Origin: Chloroflexota bacterium
GTDB lineage: Bacteria > Chloroflexota > Anaerolineae > Anaerolineales > Villigracilaceae
NCBI GenBank assembly: GCA_016213105.1
Contig: JACRBN010000025.1
Location: 496,001-560,000 of the forward strand
DNA length: 64,000 nt
Reading direction: 5' to 3'
Below are positions 27,184-35,296 of this stretch, piece after piece. Made by a program: the position numbers and the translations under genes. Below the pieces are notes generated by a model. That model was not told the DNA's origin and did not search any database. It saw only the letters and a program-made list of their open reading frames with translations. How positions within the stretch are numbered: position 1 is the stretch's first letter; each line of letters opens with the position of its first letter.

Positions 27184-29277
27184 TCATTCGCCGAACATGC
27201 CACTTCCCCCGCGAAATTCGAACAGGACCGAGCCAGTGTCCGTATCCCAAAAGCGGATCACGGTGAGCGCCTTGTCCGCATAGCCTGTTTCCAGGGAGAC
27301 CAGGGTGTGGGCATCCAGCCAGTCCAGGTGGATGTAGAGAACATTCTCCTGTTGGCCGAAGGATGTGAGCAGGCGTCCCGTGACGGTATCCCAAATCCGA
27401 ATCACGCCGCCGCCTGTGGCAAGCTGTTCCCCACCAGGCGACCAGGCCAGGCCGGGGACCTGGTTCTGGTGGGCATAGATCAGCCCGTCACAAGCATTGG
27501 TGGCAACCGTCCAGAAGCAGACCGTTCCATCGGCATGGCCCGAGGCGATGCGCTCCCCGTCGGGCGACCAGGCCAGTTGGATGGGTGATGCGCCCGCGCG
27601 CGGGTCGTACAACCGAACAGCTTCGCCCGTATCCACACGCCAGCGGCGGATGCCATAGCCCAGGTCGCCTGTCGCGATCAGGCGCGAGCCGTCAGGCGAC
27701 CAGGTGATGTCCTGGGGAGGCTGGAGAAAATCGGTTTGCTCGGAAACCACCTTCCCGCTTTCGATATCCACGACCAGCAGGCGGCGGTCGAGAAGGGCAA
27801 AGGCAAGCGTTTGACTGTCGGGCGACCAGGCCAGTGCGCCAAAGGGAGAGGTTGCTTCCTCCCCGCTTTCCCAGGTAAAAACCACCTCCCAAGTGCCCGT
27901 ATCCCAGACAACGACGCGCGGCAAACTGCCTTCAGGCGTAAGGGAAGGCAGACTGCCCGCCCCGAGCCTTGTCCCATCGGGCGACCAGGCCAGGCTGAAG
28001 ACGTTTTTCAACTGGCTCATTTCACGGAGCAGCGCGTCAGAATTCAGGTCGTACAAAGACACACCCTGTAAGGTCGCCAATGCAATCACCTGTCGATTCG
28101 GACTGATGGCAAAAGTGCGGATCGTGTCCGACAGGCTGGCAGCCACCCTCGGCTCCGACTCAGGCAGCGGAATGGGCGTGGGCATGCCGTAGGTGGAGGT
28201 GGTAAAGCGCGGCGCGGCTTCCTCCCCCGGATCCAACTGCACGTCGAACTCCCACTGGCCGTAATAGACATATCCCAGCGCCTCGATAAATTTGCGATAG
28301 GCCTGCTGTTCGTTCATGCCCGCGGGCAGTTTCTTATACTCGGGATACGCGCCGCGGGCGACGACATGCCATTCCATCTCGATGCCTTCCCAGGCTTTGA
28401 GATACTTGAGCGCCTCCGCAAGCTGGTCGTCGGGAATCACCTCGGGCATGGATTGTTCCAGCGCGGGGACGGTCAGGGTAAGGGAGCGGGGATCGGCGGC
28501 GCCGACGGGAAACCCGAGCTTGACACAGCGCCCGCTCTGAACAGGCGGAGTCCAGCCCGGCTCGCCGCCCTTGCCGACATCGCCGTAGTCCGCGTCGAAC
28601 AGGAGGCTGTACGAATCCAGCCTGGCTTGTTGATCCCCGATCTTCAAACGGGTCTCGCTGCTGACGCCCCAATCCGCGCCACTCGGCTTGACGTAGCACA
28701 GATAAACCTGCGTGTACGCAGGCGTGATCACCACGCGGTCCAGCAGGATGTTGACGCCGCTGACGGACGGGTAACTGCGTTTTGGCTCGAAGGTCAGCGC
28801 GGGATGGACAGACGCATCGAAGGGGAAGGAAAAACGTGCCAGGGGTTCTCCCACGCCCGCGGACGTCACCACGGAGAATTCCAGCCTGCCTGCGAGGCGC
28901 TCCACGGTCAACGGGGACACGATGCCAAAGTCGAACTGGTACAGCGACGGCTCGCCGCCCACAGGTCCGTAGCCGACGCTGGAGTTGATCATATCCCCGC
29001 CCTCATCCAGAAGCATGACCTGATCCGGGAAACCGTCGCTGCCCGTCAGGCGCACCTGGAAGACCAGGCGGCTGGCATCCGCATAATAGGCCGCAAGCTC
29101 GGCGGTGATCCCGTTGTCGGTCCGCGGTTCGAGGTTCAGTCGCGAGAGCGGCGGCAGGCCCGAAACCTCCCGCACGCCGAATGGGAAGATGATCCGCCCC
29201 AGGCCGTAGGAGCCCCACGTGATCGAAATCAGGGCCGCCAGAACCAGGAGATTATTCAAAAAGGGTTTTCTCAGCAT
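27184..29277 (-). CDS. Membrane-anchored protein with a C-terminal WD40-type propeller
   Basis: 697 residues. One N-terminal membrane helix (LLVLAALISITWGSYGLGRIIF) is followed by ~350 residues of beta-rich extracytoplasmic domain similar in style to the partner at 25102-26553. Residues ~385-690 are a beta-propeller with repeated LAWSPDGTRLGAG-type blades (AWSPDSQTLAFA, TWSPDGSRLIATG, AWSPDGERIASG, AWSPGGEQLATG). The start at 29277 has GGAGG 6 bases upstream; a TTG-started extension to 29298 is less likely. It may be functionally tied to the sigma/anti-sigma pair downstream, which is inference. Confidence 0.78.
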   Translation of the reverse strand: MLRKPFLNNLLVLAALISITWGSYGLGRIIFPFGVREVSGLPPLSRLNLEPRTDNGITAELAAYYADASRLVFQVRLTGSDGFPDQVMLLDEGGDMINSSVGYGPVGGEPSLYQFDFGIVSPLTVERLAGRLEFSVVTSAGVGEPLARFSFPFDASVHPALTFEPKRSYPSVSGVNILLDRVVITPAYTQVYLCYVKPSGADWGVSSETRLKIGDQQARLDSYSLLFDADYGDVGKGGEPGWTPPVQSGRCVKLGFPVGAADPRSLTLTVPALEQSMPEVIPDDQLAEALKYLKAWEGIEMEWHVVARGAYPEYKKLPAGMNEQQAYRKFIEALGYVYYGQWEFDVQLDPGEEAAPRFTTSTYGMPTPIPLPESEPRVAASLSDTIRTFAISPNRQVIALATLQGVSLYDLNSDALLREMSQLKNVFSLAWSPDGTRLGAGSLPSLTPEGSLPRVVVWDTGTWEVVFTWESGEEATSPFGALAWSPDSQTLAFALLDRRLLVVDIESGKVVSEQTDFLQPPQDITWSPDGSRLIATGDLGYGIRRWRVDTGEAVRLYDPRAGASPIQLAWSPDGERIASGHADGTVCFWTVATNACDGLIYAHQNQVPGLAWSPGGEQLATGGGVIRIWDTVTGRLLTSFGQQENVLYIHLDWLDAHTLVSLETGYADKALTVIRFWDTDTGSVLFEFRGGSGMFGE

Positions 29278-29335
29278 CGAAAGCCTCCACGCAGGCAATC
29301 ATACATCAAAATTCGGGAGCAAAACCGACTCTGCG

Positions 29336-29365
29336 TTGACGATTCCCCTGCGTATATGGTATCAT
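29336..29365 (+). promoter_or_regulatory. Promoter of the infC operon
   Basis: TTGACG, 18 bases, TATCAT. The leader that follows contains the hairpin CCAGCC-TTG-GGCTGG (29380-29394) about 30 bases before the infC start. Confidence 0.65.
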
Positions 29366-29423
29366 TCGCCCGCTAAAAACCAGCCTTGGGCTGGTCGTCC
29401 GTTATGATAACGAGGAGAAACTT

Positions 29424-29975
29424 ATCAGCGCCAACGAATTTCGAGTCAATGAGGGCATTCGCGTTCCCGAGGTCCGTTTAATCGGGCCCGACGGTGGGAA
29501 CGTCGGGGTTGTCCCCATCCGCCAGGCCCTGCAAATCGCGCGTGACGCGGACATGGATCTTGTCGAGGTCTCACCAAACGCCGCGCCGCCCGTCTGCCGC
29601 GTCATGGATTTCGGCAAGTTCATCTATGAACGCGCAAAAAAGGACCGTGAGGCCCGCAAATCGCAGACGAAGATCGAAGTCAAGGAAATTCGCCTGCGAC
29701 CGAAGACCAACGAGGCCCATCGCGGCTTCAAAGTGGACGACGCCCGCCGCTGGCTGCTCCAGGGCCACAAGGTGCGCGTCACCATCAAGTTCCGCGGACG
29801 CGAGATGGATTACCCCGAGATCGCGCTGGAAGACCTCAAGGAAATCGCCCAGGCCCTCTCGGACGTGGCCGTGATCGAGGTCACGCCGCAGATGGAAGGC
29901 CGCACGATGCTCGTGGTTCTGGCGCCCGGCAAGGCCAGCCCCAAGAAAAAGGAAAAGGGCGAAGCCGAAGCGTAA
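29424..29975 (+). CDS. infC: Translation initiation factor IF-3, AUC start codon
   Basis: 183 residues. The N domain begins SANEFRVNEGIRVPEVRLIG, the linker is MDFGKFIYERAKKDRE and the C domain includes EIRLRPKTNEAHRGFKVD. The only in-frame start that keeps the full N domain is ATC at 29424, with AGGAG 6 bases upstream. Use of a rare start is known for IF-3, which discriminates against such codons and so limits its own synthesis. The ATG at 29404 is out of frame, and the next in-frame ATG (29553) would remove the conserved N-terminus. It is the first gene of infC-rpmI-rplT. Confidence 0.9.
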   Translation: MSANEFRVNEGIRVPEVRLIGPDGGNVGVVPIRQALQIARDADMDLVEVSPNAAPPVCRVMDFGKFIYERAKKDREARKSQTKIEVKEIRLRPKTNEAHRGFKVDDARRWLLQGHKVRVTIKFRGREMDYPEIALEDLKEIAQALSDVAVIEVTPQMEGRTMLVVLAPGKASPKKKEKGEAEA

Positions 29976-30011
29976 GGCCGGAACGAAAGTAATTCCCCAG
30001 ATGTTGATCGT

Positions 30012-30038
30012 CCGCGGGAGGCAGGATCAATCCCGCGG
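30012..30038 (+). promoter_or_regulatory. Hairpin between infC and rpmI
   Basis: CCGCGGGA pairs perfectly with TCCCGCGG. It ends about 13 bases before the rpmI ribosome site and has no T tract. It could be a processing or L20-type control element, but I cannot assign it to a known class. Confidence 0.45.
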
Positions 30039-30067
30039 TTCATTTTGTCAGAAAGGAGCAAACAGCC

Positions 30068-30301
30068 ATGCCTCGCAAAGCAAAAGCTGGTGGCAAGATC
30101 AAGCTCAAGACCCACAAGGCAACCTCCAAGCGTTTCCGCCTGACGGGTGCTGGAAAACTCGTGCGCACCAAAGGCGGCAAGAGCCACCTGCGCCGACACA
30201 CTTCCAAGCGCACCAAGGGCGAATTGAGCGAGATGCAGACCGTCAAGGGTCGCAGCATCATCAAACGCGTCAAGCGCCTTGCGCCCAATATGGAAAAATA
30301 G
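30068..30301 (+). CDS. rpmI: 50S ribosomal protein L35
   Basis: 77 residues, strongly basic. It starts MPRKAKAGGKIKLKTHKATSKRF and has GKSHLRRHTSKRTKG, the conserved L35 core. AAAGGAG lies upstream. The gene is in its usual place between infC and rplT. The stop codon lies at the base of a perfect hairpin (30301-30321). Confidence 0.95.
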   Translation: MPRKAKAGGKIKLKTHKATSKRFRLTGAGKLVRTKGGKSHLRRHTSKRTKGELSEMQTVKGRSIIKRVKRLAPNMEK

Positions 30302-30321
30302 GGTCGAGGAAACCTCGACCC
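30301..30321 (+). promoter_or_regulatory. Hairpin between rpmI and rplT
   Basis: GGGTCGAGG and CCTCGACCC pair around AAA. No T tract follows, so it is more likely an RNA-processing, stability or feedback element than a terminator. Confidence 0.5.
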
Positions 30322-30419
30322 TATGAGACCGGTCATCGTATTCAAGAAGATTTGCGGCTTTCTGGTGTACACAACTGGCGCAACCCGCCGACGCCCGCGA
30401 GACCGCAGGAGGTAGATAA

Positions 30420-30764
30420 ATGCCAAGAGTAAAGGGAGGCCCGCAAGGGCACCTTCGTCACAAGAAAGTTTTGAAGATCACCAAGGGCCAGCGCGGCGCG
30501 AAGCATCTGTTGTTTAAGCGCGCGAACGAGGCCATGCTCAAGAGCCTGTGGTACGCCACCCGCGACCGCCGCGTTCGCAAGCGTGATCTTCGCAAGCTGT
30601 GGATCGCCCGTATCAACGCCGCGGCCCGCCTGAACGGCACCACCTATAGCCGCCTGGTGGCCGCGCTCAAGAAGGCGAACATCATCCTCAATCGCAAGAT
30701 GCTGGCTGACATCGCCGTGCGCGACCCCAACGCCTTCGCCAAGATCGTGGCGCAGGCCAAGTAA
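30420..30764 (+). CDS. rplT: 50S ribosomal protein L20
   Basis: 114 residues. It starts [19 protein letters not shown] and contains [23 protein letters not shown] and [19 protein letters not shown], all typical of L20. GGAGG lies 7 bases upstream. In other bacteria L20 represses this operon by binding leader RNA that mimics its rRNA site. The operon ends at a palindromic terminator. Confidence 0.95.
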   Translation: MPRVKGGPQGHLRHKKVLKITKGQRGAKHLLFKRANEAMLKSLWYATRDRRVRKRDLRKLWIARINAAARLNGTTYSRLVAALKKANIILNRKMLADIAVRDPNAFAKIVAQAK

Positions 30765-30773
30765 CGAACAATA

Positions 30774-30806
30774 GTAGAGCGAGATAATATCTCGCTCTAC
30801 GTTTTT
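30774..30806 (+). terminator. Terminator of infC-rpmI-rplT, a dispersed palindrome
   Basis: A perfect inverted repeat with 13-base arms (GTAGAGCGAGATA and its complement) around a single A, followed by GTTTTT. Its 3' 22 bases are identical to 23023-23044 in the thrS leader. Confidence 0.8.
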
Positions 30807-30813
30807 AACGGGG

Positions 30814-30819
30814 TAAAAT
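30814..30819 (+). promoter_or_regulatory. -10-like element 6 bases before the macrodomain gene
   Basis: TAAAAT ends 6 bases before ATG 30826 and no Shine-Dalgarno sequence is present. This fits a leaderless message. Confidence 0.45.
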
Positions 30820-30825
30820 ATTTGC

Positions 30826-31389
30826 ATGAACACCCTCCTGATCGAACGCACCATTTCCACAAGCCAGACCCTGCAAATCGTCCAGGGCGACCTGACCGCC
30901 GAGAACGTCGATGCCATCGTCAATGCGGCCAACGAGCAACTCGCGCATGGCGGGGGCGTGGCCTGGGCCATCGTGCGCAAAGGCGGGGAGGTGATCCAGC
31001 AGGAAAGCGACGACTGGGTCCGTGAGCATGGGCCTGTCAGCCACGCCCACCCTGCCTGGACCTCGGGCGGACTCCTGCCTGCGAAATACGTGATCCACGC
31101 GATTGGCCCCGTGTGGGGCGACGGCGACGAGGATGCCAAACTGGCGGCGGCGGTGCGCGGCTCCCTGCGCGTGGCGGACGAGTTGAAGCTCCAGTCCATC
31201 GCCCTGCCCGCCATCTCGACCGGCATCTTCGGCTTTCCCAAAGGCCGCGCCGCGAATATCATCTTCAGAACGATTGCGCATTACTTCGATGAGCATTCCG
31301 AGTCGGGCGTGAGCCTGGTGCGCATCGTGCTGTTCGACTCCGCCACCATCGACGCCTTTATGGATGTGTGGAAGGAATGGGACGCTTGA
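30826..31389 (+). CDS. Macrodomain (ADP-ribose-binding) protein
   Basis: 187 residues forming a single macrodomain. The signatures are VQGDLTAENVDAIVNAANEQLAHGGGVAWAI and LPAISTGIFGFP, which form the ADP-ribose site. Members remove ADP-ribose from proteins or nucleic acids, or deacetylate O-acetyl-ADP-ribose. The Asn-Ala-Ala-Asn and GGGVA loops are intact. The gene overlaps the start of the following SpoU-type methyltransferase. A sirtuin, which produces O-acetyl-ADP-ribose, is encoded 18 kb away, but a link is only speculation. Confidence 0.92.
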   Translation: MNTLLIERTISTSQTLQIVQGDLTAENVDAIVNAANEQLAHGGGVAWAIVRKGGEVIQQESDDWVREHGPVSHAHPAWTSGGLLPAKYVIHAIGPVWGDGDEDAKLAAAVRGSLRVADELKLQSIALPAISTGIFGFPKGRAANIIFRTIAHYFDEHSESGVSLVRIVLFDSATIDAFMDVWKEWDA

Positions 31390-32198
31390 TCATCTCCGCT
31401 CAGAACGGAAAATTGAAACTGGTCCGCGCCCTGCTGGGACGCGCGAAGGAACGCCGCGAAGCGGGCGCATTTGTGGCCGAGGGCGTACGGTTGGTGGAAG
31501 AGGCGGTAAATAGTAATTGGGAATTTCGATTTGTTCTGTATGACCAGACGCTGAGTGAGCGCGGTCGGTCGAATGTCGAAAGTCTAAGGTCGCGGGGTGT
31601 CGAATGCGAGGAAGTCACCCCCGAGCTGATGAAATCCTTGAGCGACACCGAAACCTCGCAAGGCATTCTGGCCGTCCTGCCATTTACCAATTTACCAATT
31701 ACCAATCACCCCAATTTCCTGCTCATCCCCGACCAGATCCGCGACCCGGGCAACCTGGGTACCTTGATCCGCTCGGCGGCTGCGGCGGGCGTGCAGGCCG
31801 TGCTAATTCCGCCCGAAACGACGGATGCCTTCGCGCCGAAGGTTGTCCGCGCGGGGATGGGAGCGCATTTCCGCGTGCCGATCCTTTCGATGACGTGGGA
31901 GGAGATTGGGCAGGTTGGCAAGTCCGAAGGTTTGAAGGTTTACCTGGCTGACATGGGCGGGATTTCGTGCTGGGAAACCGACCTGCGCGCACCGTTGATG
32001 TTGATCGTGGGCAGTGAGGCCGAAGGCGCCAGCGAATCCGCGCGCAGGCTGGCAACACAGAAAATCTCGATTCCCATGTCGGGTCAGGTCGAGTCGCTGA
32101 ATGCGGGCGTGGCAGGCTCGGTGTTGATGTTCGAGGCGTTAAGACAACGTTCAACCCTTCGACAGGCTCAGGGCAGGCCGCTAAACGTTCAACATTAA
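31377..32198 (+). CDS. SpoU/TrmH-family RNA 2'-O-methyltransferase
   Basis: 273 residues. The N-terminal substrate-binding domain (LIISAQNGKLKLVRALLGR) and the knotted SPOUT core (LLIPDQIRDPGNLGTLIRSAAAAG, LIVGSEAEGAS, ISIPMSGQVESLNAGVAGSVLMFEA) are clear. It methylates a ribose in rRNA or tRNA. The start is uncertain: ATG 31377 directly touches an AAGGA site, whereas TTG 31386 would have ideal spacing and give the usual MIISAQN start. Three repeat tracts are read in frame: heptads at 31564-31597, 31682-31710 and 32184-32211, and a CCCTTCGACAGGCTCAGG repeat at the C-terminus (32155-32177). Confidence 0.88.
   Translation: MGRLIISAQNGKLKLVRALLGRAKERREAGAFVAEGVRLVEEAVNSNWEFRFVLYDQTLSERGRSNVESLRSRGVECEEVTPELMKSLSDTETSQGILAVLPFTNLPITNHPNFLLIPDQIRDPGNLGTLIRSAAAAGVQAVLIPPETTDAFAPKVVRAGMGAHFRVPILSMTWEEIGQVGKSEGLKVYLADMGGISCWETDLRAPLMLIVGSEAEGASESARRLATQKISIPMSGQVESLNAGVAGSVLMFEALRQRSTLRQAQGRPLNVQH
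31564..31597. repeat. Heptad-like tract inside the SpoU methyltransferase gene
   Basis: Units TCGGTCG, AATGTCG, AAAGTCT, AAGGTCG and CGGGGTG occur with a 7-base period. Confidence 0.5.
31682..31710. repeat. AT-rich heptad tract inside the SpoU methyltransferase gene
   Basis: ATTTACC, AATTTACC, AATTACC and AATCACC repeat with a period of 7-8. The tract is much more AT-rich than its surroundings and encodes FTNLPITNH between the two domains. Confidence 0.55.
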
Positions 32199-32211
32199 AC
32201 GTTAAACCGAG
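32155..32211. repeat. Dispersed repeat plus heptads at the end of the SpoU gene
   Basis: A 23-base segment containing CTTCGACAGGCTCAGGGCAG (32155-32177) differs by one base from 47054-47076 in mutL. It is followed by heptads AACGTTC, AACATTA, AACGTTA that run past the stop codon to the next ribosome site. Confidence 0.65.
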
Positions 32212-32216
32212 GGAAA

Positions 32217-33425
32217 ATGAAAATCCGTTCCATCACCTATTTTTGCAACCCCGAATATCCGCTCAATGAAGATGTCCTGCGACAGGCGGGCGATTTTCTG
32301 ATGCAGGCCAAAGCCGCCTTTCAGGCTGAAGGCTACGAAGTGCAAACCACGCGCATGGCGGCGATTCCGTTTCCGCGCCTGCTGGGGGAGAATGTTGAGC
32401 AGTTGCCGAAGTTCGCCGAGGCGTTGTCCAAACTGCTGCACGAGGCTGGTATTGCCTATGCTTCGCTTGGCCCCGCACTGCCCGAATCCCCGCGCAGTTA
32501 TGAACTCATCCCCGAAGCCATTGCGGCCTCGCAGAACATCTTCTTCGGTGGGGTGATGGCCGACGCGCGCGGCATCCACATGGACGCGCTGCGCGCCTGC
32601 GCCGGGGTCATCGTCCGCTGTGCGCCGCTCGACCCGAACGGATTTGCCAACCTGAATTTCGCCGCACTGGCCAATGTCCCTGCGGGCGCGCCCTTCTTCC
32701 CTGCCGCCTATCATGACGGTGACGAACCCATGTTCGCGCTGGCGGTCGAGTCGGCAGATTTGGCGGTGGATGCTTTCAGCGGAGAATCAACGTTAAACGT
32801 TGGACGTTCAACGTTGATCCGCGAGATCGAGCGGCACGGACAGGCCCTCGCCAGAGTCGCCGCCACCCGCCTGTGGAATGTTCCCTTTGGCGGGATCGAC
32901 TTCTCGCTGGCGCCCTTCCCCGACGACACACATTCCCTCGGCGGCGCCGTCGAGCGGATGGGCGTTCCGCGCATTGGCTTGCACGGCTCCCTGGCCGCCG
33001 CTGCGCTCCTGACCGAGGCCATCGACCGCGCCGATTTCCCGCATACCGGCTTCAGCGGATTCATGCAGCCGATCCTCGAAGACTCGGTGCTGGCCAAACG
33101 CGCCGCCGACGGGACGCTGACGATCAAGGACGCGCTGCTGTATTCGGCGGTGTGCGGCACGGGGCTGGATACGGTTCCGCTGCCGGGTGATACGACCGCC
33201 GAGCAGATTGTGCCGCTGCTGCTCGACCTCTCCGCCCTGGCCCTGCGCCTCGACAAACCGCTGACCGCGCGTCTGATGCCTGTCCCTGGCAAAAAGGCGG
33301 GCGATGTGACCACGTTCGATTTCGGGTTCTTCGCCAACAGCCGCGTGATGAAACTGGACGCGGAGCCTCTGTCTGCGCCGCTGACGAGCGACGCGCTCAT
33401 CTCCCTCAGTCCGCGTAAAAAATGA
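32217..33425 (+). CDS. DUF711 (UPF0210-like) family protein
   Basis: 402 residues. It starts MKIRSITYFCNPEYPLNEDVL and contains SLGPALPESPRSYELIPEAI, FSLAPFPDDTHSLGGAVERMG and a C-terminal DFGFFANSRVMKLD, features of the DUF711 family with a glycyl-radical-enzyme-like barrel fold. The function is unknown. A heptad tract (32789-32816) is read in frame as STLNVGRSTLI between two conserved blocks, suggesting insertion into a surface loop. The stop overlaps the next gene start (ATGA). Confidence 0.85.
   Translation: MKIRSITYFCNPEYPLNEDVLRQAGDFLMQAKAAFQAEGYEVQTTRMAAIPFPRLLGENVEQLPKFAEALSKLLHEAGIAYASLGPALPESPRSYELIPEAIAASQNIFFGGVMADARGIHMDALRACAGVIVRCAPLDPNGFANLNFAALANVPAGAPFFPAAYHDGDEPMFALAVESADLAVDAFSGESTLNVGRSTLIREIERHGQALARVAATRLWNVPFGGIDFSLAPFPDDTHSLGGAVERMGVPRIGLHGSLAAAALLTEAIDRADFPHTGFSGFMQPILEDSVLAKRAADGTLTIKDALLYSAVCGTGLDTVPLPGDTTAEQIVPLLLDLSALALRLDKPLTARLMPVPGKKAGDVTTFDFGFFANSRVMKLDAEPLSAPLTSDALISLSPRKK
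32789..32816. repeat. Four-unit heptad repeat inside the DUF711 gene
   Basis: AACGTTA, AACGTTG, GACGTTC, AACGTTG. This is the clearest heptad array in coding sequence; the same AACGTT unit occurs at 32184-32207. Confidence 0.75.
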
Positions 33426-33913
33426 ATCTGACCTTCACACAACTGTTATGGGGTGTGCCGATCCTGCTGGCCATCCACAACCTGGAGGAGGCACCCTTCA
33501 TGGAAAAGTGGTCGCGGGAACTGCCGCTGCCGATCCACCCGGTTGTGTCCACGCGGCAGTTCGTGGCGGCGGTGACAGTGTTGACTGTGGCAGGCTTTCT
33601 GCTCACGTATCTTGGGCTGACCGTGATCCCGCAGCCGACAGGGATTTGGCTCATCCTGGGGATACAGGTCATCATGGGAGTCAACGCCATCGCGCCGCAC
33701 CTGGCGGCGACTCTGCGCTTTCGAAAATATAGTCCCGGGGTGATCACGGGCCTGTTACTCAATATCCCCTTTTCGATCCATCTGCTCCAGCGCGCCATGC
33801 AGGAGGGATTTCTGACCTGGCCGGTCTTTTGGATCATGCTGGTCATCGCGCCGTTTGCCACGGCCGGGCTCGCGTTGGGGTCGCTGCAGATCGGGAAGTG
33901 GTTCGTTAAATAA
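33422..33913 (+). CDS. HXXEE-motif membrane protein
   Basis: 163 residues with four to five membrane helices. The N-terminal motif HNLEE (residues 19-23), followed by a conserved Glu-Ala, identifies the HXXEE family, whose function is not known; the polar residues suggest metal or substrate binding in the membrane. The ATG overlaps the DUF711 stop, so the two are cotranscribed. Confidence 0.8.
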   Translation: MNLTFTQLLWGVPILLAIHNLEEAPFMEKWSRELPLPIHPVVSTRQFVAAVTVLTVAGFLLTYLGLTVIPQPTGIWLILGIQVIMGVNAIAPHLAATLRFRKYSPGVITGLLLNIPFSIHLLQRAMQEGFLTWPVFWIMLVIAPFATAGLALGSLQIGKWFVK

Positions 33914-33935
33914 TCGCATCCACGTTGAGCGGAGG

Positions 33936-34058
33936 CCTGAGCGTACGCCGAAGGCCGCAGTCGAGACGCAGAGTTTTCTGAAAATTTGCGCTTCGACTGC
34001 GCCGCTGGTTTTCAATGCACTGTTTTGCGGCTGCGCAACCGCCAGCGGCTCCGCTCAG
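33936..34058. repeat. Intergenic fold-back repeat between convergent genes
   Basis: CTTCGACTGCGCCGC (33991-34005) and GCGGCTCCGCTCAG (34045-34058) form the arms of a repeat also seen at 36487-36528. Upstream, GAGCGGAGGC and CGCAGTCGAGACGC (33936-33970) form a degenerate inverted copy. No gene is evident; it may act as a boundary between convergent transcripts. Confidence 0.55.
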
Positions 34059-34069
34059 TGCGAATACCC

Positions 34070-34627
34070 CTACGTGTCTCGCCAATACTCGCCCCCGCCG
34101 CCTTCGCGCTTCATCAAGCCATACCCGACCAGTTCGCGCCGCAGGGTGGCCGTGTCTTCGTGGTAACCGCCCAGGATTTCATTGACCTGTTTCTCGCTGT
34201 AGCGCTTGCCGACCTTGAAGGCCTTTGCCACGTAGCGCAGCACAGCCTCCAGCTTTTTGCGCTGGGCCGGGATGGTCTTGAGGCTGCCGTCCTTGCGCGT
34301 GAAATCGGCGACGACCTTCTGATCGTAGGCGTCCAGGTCAACGCCTGCGATGGAGGCGGAGAGTTCCGCGCTGGAGAAGAGACTGCGGGACTTGCTCTCC
34401 AGCGCTTCCTTTTCCAGTTGGTAGACGTTGTAATAACTTTGCGTGCGGGCGCTGACCAATCCCGCCTCGGACAGCCGCGCGAGGTGATGCGAGACGGTCG
34501 AGGCTTTCAAATTGAGCAGCGCGGCCAGCTCCTCCACACTGTATGATTGTTGGGCCAGCAAGCCCACGATCTTAAGACGGTTGGGGTCAGCCAGCGCCTT
34601 GAAAAAGTTGACAAGTTCTTCGCTCAT
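34070..34627 (-). CDS. ArsR-like winged-helix regulator with DUF2087 domain
   Basis: 185 residues. The N-terminal winged helix (~1-75) has the recognition region VEELAALLNLKASTVSHHLARLSEAGLV. The C-terminal DUF2087 domain (~105-180) includes DGSLKTIPAQRKKLEAVLRYVAKAF and YSEKQVNEILGGYHEDTATLRRELV. No metal-binding Cys cluster is seen, so the effector is unlikely to be a heavy metal. A TATCGAATT half-site lies 14 bases upstream, matching the operator of the paralogue. The two genes are tandem and probably arose by duplication. Confidence 0.87.
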   Translation of the reverse strand: MSEELVNFFKALADPNRLKIVGLLAQQSYSVEELAALLNLKASTVSHHLARLSEAGLVSARTQSYYNVYQLEKEALESKSRSLFSSAELSASIAGVDLDAYDQKVVADFTRKDGSLKTIPAQRKKLEAVLRYVAKAFKVGKRYSEKQVNEILGGYHEDTATLRRELVGYGLMKREGGGGEYWRDT

Positions 34628-34649
34628 GGTTTATTCCAAATATCGAATT

Positions 34650-34730
34650 TCGTTGCGAGCGATAGCGAAGCAACCTCGCCTAAAAACAGGAGATTGCTTC
34701 GGGCGGAAGAACACCGCCCTCGCAATGACA
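34650..34730. repeat. MITE-like palindromic repeat
   Basis: Outer inverted repeats TTGCGAG (34653) and CTCGCAA (34719) enclose inner repeats GCGAAGCAACCTC and GAGATTGCTTCG. Elements of this design are common in many genomes. It lies between the two DUF2087 regulator genes and has no coding potential. Confidence 0.65.
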
Positions 34731-34734
34731 TAAG

Positions 34735-35283
34735 CTACACCCGCCAGTACCTCGAACCGTCGCTTTCACGGGCCAGCATGTTCGCATCCACCAGGTCGCG
34801 GCGCAGACCGGCAGTGTCGAGGTGGAAGCGGCGCAGGATGGTGTTAACTTCCCTTTCGGTATAGTTCACGCCAGGCGTGAAGGCCGTGATGAGATAGTCG
34901 AGGATCACACGCAGTTTGGCAGGCTGGGAGGGAATCTGCTTGATGGTGCCATCCTTGTTGAGGTGGGAGACCAGCACCCTGCGGGACTTCGCGTCCAGGT
35001 CGGGGGCGGGGGTGTAGCTCTCGCGCTGGGTCTGCGCAAACTGCCGTTTGGAGAGGGCTTCCATGCCGCTCTCGTCCAGTTCGTAGACATCCTCATTCTT
35101 GCGGACAACACCCACAAAGTTGAGGAACTCCAGGTGGTTGAAGGCGTCGCGCACGGGCATTCCCAATTCGGAGGCCACTTCCGCGGCGCGCGCGGAGCGT
35201 TGGGCCAGCACGCCGATGATCCGCAGCCGGTCGGCGTCGGACATGGCTTTGACGAAATCGAGCATATCAGGGATTGCGTTCAT
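34735..35283 (-). CDS. ArsR-like winged-helix regulator with DUF2087 domain (paralogue)
   Basis: 182 residues, same architecture as the downstream neighbour: winged helix (RAAEVASELGMPVRDAFNHLEFLNFVGVV) then DUF2087 (KDGTIKQIPSQPAKLRVILDYLITAF, NTILRRFHLDTAGLRRDLVDANML). A perfect 15-base inverted repeat overlaps its promoter (35297-35328), which argues strongly for autorepression. The recognition helix differs from the paralogue, although both share the TATCGAATT half-site upstream. The regulated pathway is unknown. Confidence 0.87.
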   Translation of the reverse strand: MNAIPDMLDFVKAMSDADRLRIIGVLAQRSARAAEVASELGMPVRDAFNHLEFLNFVGVVRKNEDVYELDESGMEALSKRQFAQTQRESYTPAPDLDAKSRRVLVSHLNKDGTIKQIPSQPAKLRVILDYLITAFTPGVNYTEREVNTILRRFHLDTAGLRRDLVDANMLARESDGSRYWRV

Positions 35284-35296
35284 TTCTCACTTCCGT

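Noticed and set aside
29404-29430. ATG at 29404 as infC start
   Set aside because: It is out of frame with the IF-3 coding sequence; ATC at 29424 is in frame and well spaced from AGGAG.
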